Shown here in pieces: positions 44,930 to 53,511 of a DNA stretch of 64,000 nt. The DNA is taken from NCBI RefSeq assembly GCF_008180155.1, contig NZ_VSZS01000054.1:1-64000 (forward strand), in the 5' to 3' direction. The DNA comes from Neoaquamicrobium microcysteis. GTDB taxonomy: Bacteria > Pseudomonadota > Alphaproteobacteria > Rhizobiales > Rhizobiaceae. A program made the position numbers and the translations under genes. The notes below the pieces were generated by a model. The model searched no databases. It was not told the origin of the DNA and saw only the letters and a program-made list of their open reading frames with translations. Position 1 is the stretch's first letter. Each line of letters starts with the position of its first letter.

Positions 44930-46022
44930 AGCCGGCGATGGCGAGAGGGTTGTGCTCGACGGCAGCGCGGTCGGGCGTGTCGAGCACCGGCTCGCCCATG
45001 AATGCCGAAAACAGACGCCGCAGATAATCCTCCGGCAAATCCTGCGCGATGATGACGATGCGCGTGCCGCGCGCGCCGTCGGGCCAGCCCGGCAGGCGCG
45101 CGGGCGGATGCAGCAGTTTCTGCACGCCATGAATGACGAGGGGACGCTCCGGGTCCTCAGCCAGTTCGACGACGCCTTTCATGCGCAGCAGCTTTTCGCC
45201 CTGCGTCGAGCGCAGCAGGTCGAGAAAGCTTTCGATGGTCGACCAGGACACCGGGCGCTCATGCGTCAGCGACACCGTGCGGATGCGATTGTCGTGGCCA
45301 TGGTTGTGATGGTCGTGGGCATGATCGTCATCGTGGTGGTGGTGGTGATGCTCATGGGCGGCCGCACCCAGCCAACGGCGCACGTCGGCGGTCTTCGTCT
45401 CCGGGTTGTAGACGCCGCAATCGACCAGCGCGGTCGCAGGCGCGTCGGCGGCGTCGAGAACCGTGGCGCCGGGATTGAGGCTCGCAAGCCTGCGCGACAG
45501 CGCGGCAAGCTGTTGCTCTTCCGCCAGATCGGCCTTGGCAAGCACGATGCGGTCGGCAACGGCGGCCTGGCGCACCGCTTCCTCGTGGGCGTCGAGCGTC
45601 GAAAGGCCGTTCACCGCATCGACCACGCAGACGACGCCGTCGAGCCGCAGCGCCTGCACGAGTGCGGGATGGCCCATCACCGCCTGAAGCACGGGAACCG
45701 GATCGGCCAGGCCGGTCGTTTCGACCACGATGCGCTTGAGCGGCGCGATGCGGCCGGTGTGCATCCGGTCGACGAGGTCGGCCAGCGTGTCCACCAGTTC
45801 GCCGCGCACGGTGCAGCAAAGGCAGCCGTCGGCAAGCTGGATCACGCCGTCGGATGCGGCCTGCTCGACCAGCATGTGGTCTATGGAGACCTCGCCATAC
45901 TCGTTGATGATGACGGCGGTGTTTTCCAGCGCCGGGTCCTTCAGCAGCCGGTTGAGCAGCGTCGTCTTGCCGGCGCCGAGGAAGCCGGTGAGGATGGAAA
46001 CCGCAATGGGGGGATGCTGCAC
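44919..46022 (-). CDS. CobW/COG0523-family GTPase, putative metallochaperone
   Basis: A 367-residue GTPase. Walker A is LTGFLGAGKTTLLNRL, the metal site is GCLCC (the CxCC motif), and ETTGLADP and the AKAD guanine motif follow. A His-rich stretch near residues 225-250 (repeated His with Asp) would bind zinc or another metal, and a CobW_C domain ends the protein. Zinc-transfer chaperones (ZNG1/YeiR-like) share this layout. GTG at 46022, four bases after the upstream stop and behind a GAAGGCGG, is preferred; the open frame continues into the carboxypeptidase gene. Confidence 0.85.
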   Translation of the reverse strand: MQHPPIAVSILTGFLGAGKTTLLNRLLKDPALENTAVIINEYGEVSIDHMLVEQAASDGVIQLADGCLCCTVRGELVDTLADLVDRMHTGRIAPLKRIVVETTGLADPVPVLQAVMGHPALVQALRLDGVVCVVDAVNGLSTLDAHEEAVRQAAVADRIVLAKADLAEEQQLAALSRRLASLNPGATVLDAADAPATALVDCGVYNPETKTADVRRWLGAAAHEHHHHHHDDDHAHDHHNHGHDNRIRTVSLTHERPVSWSTIESFLDLLRSTQGEKLLRMKGVVELAEDPERPLVIHGVQKLLHPPARLPGWPDGARGTRIVIIAQDLPEDYLRRLFSAFMGEPVLDTPDRAAVEHNPLAIAGFKG

Positions 46023-46026
46023 AGGA

Positions 46027-47127
46027 TCAGCCGCCTTCGGCCACGGCTGCGGGCGTATAGGCAGGCCGCGGCGTGGGAATGGGCACGTCGGCATAGCGCG
46101 GCGCGGTCGATTCGGGCCCCGTCGCGCCGCCCAGCGAAACGGCGACGACCGTCGGCTCACGCGTCGGTTCCGACAGGTAGGGCGAGGTATAGAGCGGCTT
46201 GCCGGCCGGGCCGCGCGCCTCGGTCACCGCCTTCCAGTGCGCCTCGGTGCAGATGACCGGCCGCAGGTTGACCGCGCCCGCCGCCTCGCGGCCGGTGGGC
46301 CGAAGCTGGCCGAGATAGGGCGCGGTGTCGCCAGATGTGGCGAAGCCGCGCTCCAGCAGGTTGGCCGCCTTGTCGGCGCGCGCCTCCACCGTGGGCTCGC
46401 CGATGACGACGGCCATCAGGCTGCGGCCGCCTCGGGTTGCCGTCGCGATGAGGTTGAACCCGGAAGGGCAGGTGTAGCCGGTCTTCATGCCGTTGGCGCC
46501 CGCAAAGCGCATCATCAGGTCGTTGTGGTTCTCCATCACCGTGTTGCCGGACTGGAGCGCCTCGAGCGAGAAATAGTGCGCGTATTGCGGAAACTCGTTG
46601 CGCAGCGCCATGGCCAGCACGGCGAGGTCGCGCGCGGTGGTGACCTGCTCTTCTGCGTGGAGGCCGTGGGCATTGGCGAACCGCGTCCTCGACATGCCCA
46701 GCCGCAGGGCCTCGCCGTTCATGCGCGCGACGAAGGCGTTGCGCGAGCCCGCCACGCTCTCGGCCAGCGCGGTCGCTACGTCGTTGGCCGACTTGACCAT
46801 CAGGATCTTGACGGCGTTGTCCACGGTCAGCACCGAGCCGGGCTTGTAGCCCATCTTGCTCGGCGGCTCCTTCGAGGCGCGCTCGGACACGCGGACGGGC
46901 GAATCCAGCGCGATCTCGCCGGCCTTGATCGCGCGGAAGGTGACCATGACTGTCATCAGCTTGGTGAGCGAGGCGGGATACCACGGATCGAACGCGTCCT
47001 GCTGCTCCAGCACCTTGCCGGTGGCCAGATCGATGAGCACCGAAGGGCCGGCCTGCGCCGCCGCGATGGTGAAGAGTGACGAGACGGCACCCGCCAGAAG
47101 AGCCGTCGAGAAAAGCATCCGCCGCAT
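46027..47127 (-). CDS. D-alanyl-D-alanine carboxypeptidase (DacA-like, PBP5/6 family)
   Basis: A 366-residue exported serine peptidase. The signal peptide ends AAAQAGP. The three active-site motifs are SLTK (Ser near residue 53), SAN (near 114) and KTG (near 215). Enzymes of this family trim the terminal D-Ala of peptidoglycan stem peptides. The C-terminal 110 residues have Pro-rich ends rather than a clear amphipathic membrane anchor. ATG at 47127 gives the best signal peptide; TTG at 47133 is an alternative. The COG0523 gene follows directly. Confidence 0.87.
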   Translation of the reverse strand: MRRMLFSTALLAGAVSSLFTIAAAQAGPSVLIDLATGKVLEQQDAFDPWYPASLTKLMTVMVTFRAIKAGEIALDSPVRVSERASKEPPSKMGYKPGSVLTVDNAVKILMVKSANDVATALAESVAGSRNAFVARMNGEALRLGMSRTRFANAHGLHAEEQVTTARDLAVLAMALRNEFPQYAHYFSLEALQSGNTVMENHNDLMMRFAGANGMKTGYTCPSGFNLIATATRGGRSLMAVVIGEPTVEARADKAANLLERGFATSGDTAPYLGQLRPTGREAAGAVNLRPVICTEAHWKAVTEARGPAGKPLYTSPYLSEPTREPTVVAVSLGGATGPESTAPRYADVPIPTPRPAYTPAAVAEGG

Positions 47128-47337
47128 GGTCAAACCGAAATCGCCTCTTGCCGTGATCGCCCGTGGGTCATTAAGGTCGCTTCAAAGGGGGCACAGCCTC
47201 CCTTGGACAGCCGAAACACCAGGGCCCCCTTAACGTTCGCCCCTGCTATTTAGCCTATGTGACGCCAAGATGGCAAAGCCGTCATGGGTTCACAATCGCG
47301 GCAGACGGGGAGGGGACCTGCCAGCAAGGACCGACCG

Positions 47338-48507
47338 ATGCCCGTACTGAACCGCGTTGCCGAGATGCATGACGAAGTGACGGGGTGGCGCCGCCATCTC
47401 CATACCATTCCCGAGCTTCTCTACGACGTGCACCAGACGGCAGCCTTCGTCGAGGAGAAGCTGCGCTCGTTCGGCTGCGACGAGGTGGTGCCCGGCATCG
47501 GCAAGACCGGCGTCGTGGGCATCATTCGCGGCAATCTGGGTGCGGGGCCGACCATCGGCCTGCGCGCCGACATGGATGCGCTGCCGCTCGACGAGATCAC
47601 CGGCAAGCCCTACGCCTCGCAGACGCCGGGCAAGATGCACGCCTGCGGGCATGACGGCCACACGGCGATGCTGCTGGGGGCAGCGAAGTATCTCGCCGAG
47701 ACCCGAAACTTCGCAGGCTCGGTGGCGGTGGTGTTCCAGCCGGCCGAGGAAGGCGGGGCGGGCGGCAAGGCGATGGTGGATGACGGGCTGATGGACCGCT
47801 TCGGCATTTCGCGCGTGTTCGGCATGCACAACATGCCGGGGCTTCCCGTCGGCCAGTTCGCCATCCGGCCGGGACCGATCATGGCGGCGACGGCCGAGTT
47901 CACCATCACGGTCAAGGGCAAGGGCGGGCATGCGGCGATGCCGCACGGGACCATCGACCCGATCGTGATCGCCAGCCAGATGGTGCTGGCGCTGCAGACG
48001 ATCGTGGCGCGCACGATAGACCCGATCGACTCCATCGTGGTCTCCGTCACCAAGTTCAACGCGGGCGACGCCTACAACATCATCCCCCAGGAGGCGGTGT
48101 TCGCGGGCACGATCCGCACGTTGCGCACGGAAGTGGGCGAAGCCTCGCGCGCGCGGATGCGCACCATCTGCGAAGGCATCGCGGCCGCGCACGGCGCGAG
48201 CGTCGACGTGCATATCGACGTGAACTATCCCGTCACCCACAACAATCCCGACGAGACCGACTTCGCCTCGGGCGTGGCGCGCGAGATCGCGGGCGAGCCC
48301 AACGTGCACGGGTCGATCAACCCGGTGATGGGCGGCGAGGATTTCTCCTACATGCTGGAAGCGCGCCCCGGCGCGTTCATCTTCGCGGGCAATGGCGACA
48401 CGGCCAATCTCCACAACCCGGCCTATGACTTCAACGACGAGCTGATACCGCACGGCATCTCGTACTGGGTGCGGCTGACGGAAACCGCGCTCGGCCGCGC
48501 GGCCTGA
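47338..48507 (+). CDS. M20-family amidohydrolase (N-acyl-amino-acid/hippurate hydrolase type)
   Basis: A 389-residue cytoplasmic metallopeptidase-like enzyme. RRHLHTIPEL, GLRADMDALPL, MHACGHDGHTAMLLG (metal-binding Cys and His near 100), PAEEGGAGGKAM (catalytic Glu) and GGEDFSYML are the M20D motifs. Relatives cleave N-acetyl or N-acyl amino acids and IAA conjugates. ATG at 47338 has AGGA nearby; ATG at 47284 would add 18 poorly conserved residues. It lies directly before the tRNA that hosts the island. Confidence 0.87.
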   Translation: MPVLNRVAEMHDEVTGWRRHLHTIPELLYDVHQTAAFVEEKLRSFGCDEVVPGIGKTGVVGIIRGNLGAGPTIGLRADMDALPLDEITGKPYASQTPGKMHACGHDGHTAMLLGAAKYLAETRNFAGSVAVVFQPAEEGGAGGKAMVDDGLMDRFGISRVFGMHNMPGLPVGQFAIRPGPIMAATAEFTITVKGKGGHAAMPHGTIDPIVIASQMVLALQTIVARTIDPIDSIVVSVTKFNAGDAYNIIPQEAVFAGTIRTLRTEVGEASRARMRTICEGIAAAHGASVDVHIDVNYPVTHNNPDETDFASGVAREIAGEPNVHGSINPVMGGEDFSYMLEARPGAFIFAGNGDTANLHNPAYDFNDELIPHGISYWVRLTETALGRAA

Positions 48508-48576
48508 TCCACACCCTTTCGCCAGCCGCCAAAACGGTTGGCGAACGCCCGCTAAACGTCTATATCGCGGCTTAGC

Positions 48577-48653
48577 GGTCCCGTAGCTCAGCAGGATAGA
48601 GCACCAGATTCCTAATCTGGGGGTCACAGGTTCGAATCCTGTCGGGATCGCCA
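48577..48653 (+). tRNA. tRNA-Arg, anticodon CCT
   Basis: A 77-base cloverleaf with CCA encoded. The acceptor arm GGTCCCG pairs with CGGGATC, the anticodon stem CCAGA/TCTGG encloses loop TTCCTAA (anticodon CCT, reads AGG), and the T-arm is ACAGG-TTCGAAT-CCTGT. The 3' 46 bases are the left attachment site of the island. The gene is left complete by the insertion. Confidence 0.95.
48608..48653 (+). repeat. attL, left attachment site (46-base direct repeat)
   Basis: Begins ATTCCTAATCTGGGGG and ends GGGATCGCCA, covering the anticodon loop to the CCA end of the tRNA. Identical to 60141-60186. Confidence 0.93.
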
Positions 48654-48910
48654 TAAAAAAGCATTTAAAATCAATACCTTAATCTCATCAATGAATTGTG
48701 TGCCAGTCACTTTTGGTGCGAATAACTACTATAGCAATACCATGCGGGGTAGACGATCCATGCAAGCGCCGGGGCTCCTGGGCCGGTTCTCGCTGGCGAT
48801 CCTTTCAGATTGAAGCTCCAACAATGCTGTGTGTCGATGGAAATTGAGCGCCCATACGAGGGACAAGGCGCCACGTGTGGTGTAGCCTTCCATTATTTGG
48901 GAGGGTGACA

Positions 48911-51073
48911 ATGGATAGGCTGGAAGTCGATCTGGAGCATTGTTACGGAATCAAAGCTCTAAAGACATCATTCGACTTCGAAAAGTCGAAAGCTTACGCC
49001 ATTTATGCACCGAATGGTGCGATGAAGACCTCCTTCGCCAAAACGTTCCAGGATGTTGCGAAGGGTCTGGCATCAGGGGATCGCATATTTCCTGCTCGGA
49101 TAGGCAAGCGGACCATTTTAGATGAGACCGGCGCAGCCTTGGATGCGGAAAACGTGCTGGTCGTACAGCCTTATGATGAAGTCTTCGGTCATACTGAAAA
49201 GACCTCCACTTTGCTCGTCAATTCCGACCTCCGGTTGGAGTACGAACGCCTCCATGTCGAAACGGAGGATGCGAAAGAGGTGCTCCTCAAGGCGTTGAAG
49301 AAACAGTCCGGATCGAAGAGAGATCTAGAGAACGAGATATCTAGGGCGTTTACCGCGAGTGACAACCAGTTCTTTAAAGCATTGCTAAGAGTTGAGTCGG
49401 AAATACTCGAACAAAAAGATATGCCGTTCGCCGACCTTAAGTACGATATATTATTCGATGAGAAAGCAGTTGAGTTCCTGTCGACGCCCGATGTGCGCTC
49501 TGTTATTAAGGAATACATTGAGAAATACAATGAGCTTATAGCTGCCTCAGTTTATTTTAAGAAGGGAGTTTTCAATTACTATAACGCAGGAGCTATCGCA
49601 AAGAGCCTGGCTGATAACGGCTTTTTCAAAGCCAAACACTCGCTACGACTTCATTCCGATGCTCCGAAAGACATATCGACCCGAGAGGAACTTGAAGAGC
49701 TTATCGCGAAGGAAAAGGAAGCGATAAGCGAAGATGCCGAGCTTAGGAAAAAGTTCGCGGAAATTGAGAACCTGCTGCAGAAAAACGCGGGCATGCGCAC
49801 ATTTGACGCGTACCTATCGGAGCATGAGGACATCCTGCCATTTCTAGAAAATATGGCGAGTTTCCGTGAAGAGGTGTGGAAGTCATATTTAAAGACACAC
49901 CAGGACAAATATGCCGATTTGATCGGGAAATATCGGGCCGCACAAAAGCGACGCGGTGAAATCGAGGTGGAGGCTGCCAAAGAAAGGACCCAATGGGAGG
50001 AAGTAATTGATATTTTCAATGATCGTTTCTTTGTCCCATTCAAGCTTGTTGCCAAAAACCGGGTCGAAGTCATACTAGGACAGCAACCCATGCTGAGCCT
50101 AGGATTCACGTTTGAAGATGGCGAGGAGTCGGCTAGTGTAGATAGGCTGGCTTTGATGGCGGCTCTAAGCACTGGCGAGAAAAAGGCCCTCTATGTCCTG
50201 AATATAATCTTTGAAATACAGGCTAGGCAGAAGGCCGGGACCAAGACGCTAGTGGTAGTCGACGATATCGCCGATTCATTCGACTACAAGAACAAATACG
50301 CAATAATCCAGTATCTTAAGGATGTTTCCGAAGGCGATAATTTCCGCCAAATTATTCTGACACACAATTTCGACTTTTTCCGCACCGTCAAGGGCCGTTT
50401 CGTCGGCTACGCGAACTGCCTGATGGTGTCAAAGAGCGCCGCCGGCATCACACTGAACAAAGCGGCTGGTATCGACAACGTTTTTATAAAGGATTGGAAA
50501 CAGAATTTCTTTACGGACAACAAGAAACGAATCGCGTCAATCCCGTTTATGCGAAACTTGCTGGAATTTACAAAGGGGGAGGCGCATCCGGAGTATGTAA
50601 GATTAACTTCGCTTCTACATTGGAAAGCGGATTCACCGATCATTACGCAGAATGATCTATGTAGTGTGTACGATGGGCTTTTTGGCACGACCACGTCACC
50701 GGCAAACGGGACTGCATTCGTGGTAGACATGATATTTCAAGTGGCGGAAGATTGCCTAGTAGCTGGCGCGGGTGCCAATTTTGAGAACAAGATTGCCCTG
50801 TCAATCGCAATTCGTCTCAAAGCCGAGCAATATATGGTCGACAAAATTGCCGATCAGGCCTTCGTTAATGGCATTACCAGCACTCAAACCCCGCGCCTCT
50901 TAGAAAGATTCAAAAATGATTATCCCGGGAGCGCCGCAGGACCGATACTGGATCGCGTCATGCTCATGACCCCGGAGAACATACATTTGAACGCATTCAT
51001 GTACGAACCAATTATCGACATGTCGGATGAGCATTTGCGCAAGCTCTACGTCGACGTGAAGGCCTTGGCATAG
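48911..51073 (+). CDS. ABC/SMC-like AAA ATPase, defence candidate
   Basis: A 720-residue protein of the AAA_13/RloC-like ATPase type. The Walker A is altered (APNGAMKTSFAKTF, near residues 33-46: Ala and Met stand where Gly residues are normal). A coiled-coil region lies about residues 210-370 (EELEELIAKEKEAISEDAE). An ABC signature LSTGEKKAL, Walker B VVVDDIADSFD and H-loop ILTHNFDFF follow; the C-terminal 200 residues are unrecognised and could hold an effector. ATG at 48911 follows GGGAGG. As first gene in a tRNA island, beside an AbiTii gene, phage defence is a reasonable guess, not a finding. Confidence 0.75.
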   Translation: MDRLEVDLEHCYGIKALKTSFDFEKSKAYAIYAPNGAMKTSFAKTFQDVAKGLASGDRIFPARIGKRTILDETGAALDAENVLVVQPYDEVFGHTEKTSTLLVNSDLRLEYERLHVETEDAKEVLLKALKKQSGSKRDLENEISRAFTASDNQFFKALLRVESEILEQKDMPFADLKYDILFDEKAVEFLSTPDVRSVIKEYIEKYNELIAASVYFKKGVFNYYNAGAIAKSLADNGFFKAKHSLRLHSDAPKDISTREELEELIAKEKEAISEDAELRKKFAEIENLLQKNAGMRTFDAYLSEHEDILPFLENMASFREEVWKSYLKTHQDKYADLIGKYRAAQKRRGEIEVEAAKERTQWEEVIDIFNDRFFVPFKLVAKNRVEVILGQQPMLSLGFTFEDGEESASVDRLALMAALSTGEKKALYVLNIIFEIQARQKAGTKTLVVVDDIADSFDYKNKYAIIQYLKDVSEGDNFRQIILTHNFDFFRTVKGRFVGYANCLMVSKSAAGITLNKAAGIDNVFIKDWKQNFFTDNKKRIASIPFMRNLLEFTKGEAHPEYVRLTSLLHWKADSPIITQNDLCSVYDGLFGTTTSPANGTAFVVDMIFQVAEDCLVAGAGANFENKIALSIAIRLKAEQYMVDKIADQAFVNGITSTQTPRLLERFKNDYPGSAAGPILDRVMLMTPENIHLNAFMYEPIIDMSDEHLRKLYVDVKALA

Positions 51074-51244
51074 AGAGGCCTGAAACCCCATTGATGCCGT
51101 TTTACCAGCATTAGCCTGCGACGAAAAAGCGACCGATGCGCAGCTTTTGGGACCGTTAACATGTAGCTCGAACAGATTCGAAGGTACGTTGCCTTAGGTG
51201 GGTTTGTATGTACGAAGTATATTCTGGGTAATGCCCTTTTCCGC

Positions 51245-52078
51245 CTAGAACCTTACCTTCTCGATCTCGCCCAGAACGATTTGATCGTCTCGTCTATCAT
51301 ATAATTGCGTGGTACGCGTCGAGGCATGGTTGGCCATCTTCGCAGCCTTCTCCAATGTCCCGCCATTAAGAAGATATGCCGTAATGCCGGTTGCTCGGAA
51401 GCTGTGATTGTTTATCTGGGTTTCGATGCCAGCCGCGCGTGCCCTACGCTTGACCATCACAAAGGCATTTGGATGAGCAAGTCGGTTTGATCCTAGGGAA
51501 CCGCTCTCCCTGTCCCACGATGGAAACAGCCAGCCATGCGGGTCGGGAAGCAAACTACAGCGCTCAATGTACTCGGAAAGCCATTCTTCAAGCTCATGGT
51601 GGCAAGGCATGTCGTGAAGTTTGCCCCCCTTTTCATGCAGGCGAACCCAGAGCCGGCGATTTTGGGGATAGACGTCCCGAACCCGCATCATCAGGACGGC
51701 CCCGATGCGCCCGAAAGTGTACAGCATTGTTCCAATAAGTGCCCGGTCCCGTAGGCCGATGTCGGTTGATACATCTATTGCCGCTATTAGCCGGCGAGCT
51801 TCGGAAGGATCGAGAACCGGGGCTTTTCCCTTGCCGATTGTTTGTCGTGGGCTTCGAACCGATTGGGCTGGGTTGACGTTGATCACCCGACGGACGACGA
51901 GCCAGTCAAAGAGCATCTTCAATCCTGCCAATCGCTGCTTCACAGTGGCGATTGCGTGGGATTGGAGGTTCAATTCGACCCAAGCAGCTACATGAACGGG
52001 CTCAACAGATGACAATGTTCTAACGCCAAAGCCCTCGGCCCACGTCAAAAACCGAATTGCCGATTGGTAATAGGCCAA
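51245..52078 (-). CDS. Tyrosine recombinase, possibly 5'-defective
   Basis: The 277 residues from a TTG at 52078 hold an intact catalytic domain: Arg in YTFGRIGAV, Lys in EKGGKLHDMP, HSFRATGI, NHASTRTTQLYD with the nucleophile Tyr. The frame stays open upstream to 52234, and these residues (IAKEPAAARHFVEFFSATIR) look like a real integrase N-terminus, yet there is no ATG, GTG or TTG before 52078. The gene thus either uses a rare start (ATT at 52195) or has lost its start. It differs from the island integrase at 58712 and may be a passenger recombinase. Confidence 0.7.
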   Translation of the reverse strand: MAYYQSAIRFLTWAEGFGVRTLSSVEPVHVAAWVELNLQSHAIATVKQRLAGLKMLFDWLVVRRVINVNPAQSVRSPRQTIGKGKAPVLDPSEARRLIAAIDVSTDIGLRDRALIGTMLYTFGRIGAVLMMRVRDVYPQNRRLWVRLHEKGGKLHDMPCHHELEEWLSEYIERCSLLPDPHGWLFPSWDRESGSLGSNRLAHPNAFVMVKRRARAAGIETQINNHSFRATGITAYLLNGGTLEKAAKMANHASTRTTQLYDRRDDQIVLGEIEKVRF

Positions 52079-52199
52079 TCGTGTGTTCGGATTTCGGATT
52101 GTCGCGGAAAAGAACTCAACAAAGTGCCGAGCGGCGGCCGGCTCCTTGGCAATCAGGCTTGGAACGAACCTAATTGAAGCGGGGGTAGTTTCAATGCGG

Positions 52200-52583
52200 T
52201 TAGAGCTTGTGAGTATGGGCTGGACACCGTGGTTTTAGAAGTTGGATTGGCGTAAGTGGTCGCGCACACACATCGCATATCGACTGGCTTGCGATCGAGT
52301 GTCGGAGAATGAGGTCTTCGATGGCCCGACGCTCGACGATAAGAAGCTCGTTTGGGGTCACCCATCGGACCCGCATTGCACCTAGATGGCTTGAAATTCT
52401 CGAAACAAAGATTGTGATGTCGGTTTGGCGGGCAAGGATGGTAAGATCACGACCCAAGCCGTCAATCAAGTCATACCAGCCATCGCCGCATTCTATGGAA
52501 ATAGTTTGATGCGCCGTCCTGAGCATCCTCCAAAATACTCTTGGATTATTCATGACAATCTGCTGATATAGGCGCTCGTTCAT
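52200..52583 (-). CDS. Hypothetical protein, 127 aa
   Basis: Contains IECGDGWYDLIDGL and a late Cys pair (ICDVCARP), a pattern I associate with a widespread family of small proteins (usual form IECGDGW...FGxLR...CEVCG) of unknown role. It lies just upstream of the recombinase frame; its stop (52200-52202) falls inside that open frame, so the two could be coupled. The gene begins behind an A+T-rich stretch. Confidence 0.6.
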   Translation of the reverse strand: MNERLYQQIVMNNPRVFWRMLRTAHQTISIECGDGWYDLIDGLGRDLTILARQTDITIFVSRISSHLGAMRVRWVTPNELLIVERRAIEDLILRHSIASQSICDVCARPLTPIQLLKPRCPAHTHKL

Positions 52584-52722
52584 AATCGCATTTTTATTAA
52601 TAATTGGTATTATATAATAAAATATGCAATTGTATTGGAAATTTTAAAATCTTCTTTCGAGGGTTGAGTGGCATACGGGTGATAAAAAATCAAACGTATG
52701 CTCTAGAACTGAACGTTCGTTT

Positions 52723-53436
52723 TTATCCGCGCGGTTTGAAAGTTTGCATTTGCATCAGTAGAGGGCGATATGCGGGCAGGCTAGTTATCTCTGAAGGCGG
52801 CGCAACCAAGATCGTGACATCTTTACTTCGCCCCGCGTCTGCGGCTTCCCACTCAGCAGGCCAGGCCTGTCCACTGATCCTCACGACACATGCCAACGAG
52901 CCGAAGTCGAATTTCCATACTGTAGCCCCTCTCAGCCTTGCCTTGGTCGGCTCCATTGCAATATCCATCGGCTCACCTTTGGCGACGATATTGGGCTGGA
53001 TGAATATAACTGGGGCATCAATAAACCTGTCCTCGAAAATTGCTTCGCGAATTGCCTGCTCGTACGGGCCGAGAGAGGATGAGCGGCCATCTACCCGTTC
53101 TGCGGCGTCGAACCGCCAGACAACAGACAATGCAAACTTCTTGAGTAAGGCGGGCATCGGGTTGGAGACGGTGAAATCCATCCGCTGACGCTCTCGAGCG
53201 CGCCGAACGAATCTCACACCATAGTCATCAACCTTTCGCAGTTTGCCCTCGTGGGAGGAACAAAGAAAACTTCTCCATCGTCCGCTTTGAAGGAACTCCA
53301 AGCGCGAGTCGCCTACGCGCCCCGAAATGAGATGAGTTTCCCCGCGACGTAAATCATGTGACAGCGCCCTCGGCCAAAGATGCGACCGAACCGTCGGTGA
53401 CACGCCGCAAATTATGCAGCTATTGCTTTTCCCCAT
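52723..53436 (-). CDS. Hypothetical protein with N-terminal CxxC...H motif, 237 aa
   Basis: Starts MGKSNSCIICGVSPTVRSH, then LWPRALSHDLRRGE and FLCSSHEGKL: Cys-x2-Cys, His, and a later Cys-x2-His form a possible zinc site like that of HNH-type or related zinc-binding proteins, but no clear HNH catalytic set is visible. The C-terminal half (ALVW-type aromatic and hydrophobic residues) is unrecognised. It is divergent from the AbiTii gene with a 75-base gap, suggesting shared control. A defence or nuclease role is only a guess. Confidence 0.6.
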   Translation of the reverse strand: MGKSNSCIICGVSPTVRSHLWPRALSHDLRRGETHLISGRVGDSRLEFLQSGRWRSFLCSSHEGKLRKVDDYGVRFVRRARERQRMDFTVSNPMPALLKKFALSVVWRFDAAERVDGRSSSLGPYEQAIREAIFEDRFIDAPVIFIQPNIVAKGEPMDIAMEPTKARLRGATVWKFDFGSLACVVRISGQAWPAEWEAADAGRSKDVTILVAPPSEITSLPAYRPLLMQMQTFKPRG

Positions 53437-53511
53437 CCCTCGCCCTTTTGACGTTCCGCCTTGTGATTATCTCCATGCTCGGCGAAGCTCTACATTGTGG
53501 GAGGCGTGTGC

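Noticed and set aside
48729-48911. Small minus-strand open frame between attL and the ATPase gene
   Set aside because: No ribosome site or protein features, and it covers the likely promoter of the ATPase gene.
48911-51073. Naming the ATPase as the anticodon nuclease PrrC or RloC
   Set aside because: The ABC-type ATPase layout is similar but the known nuclease active-site residues were not identified in the tail.
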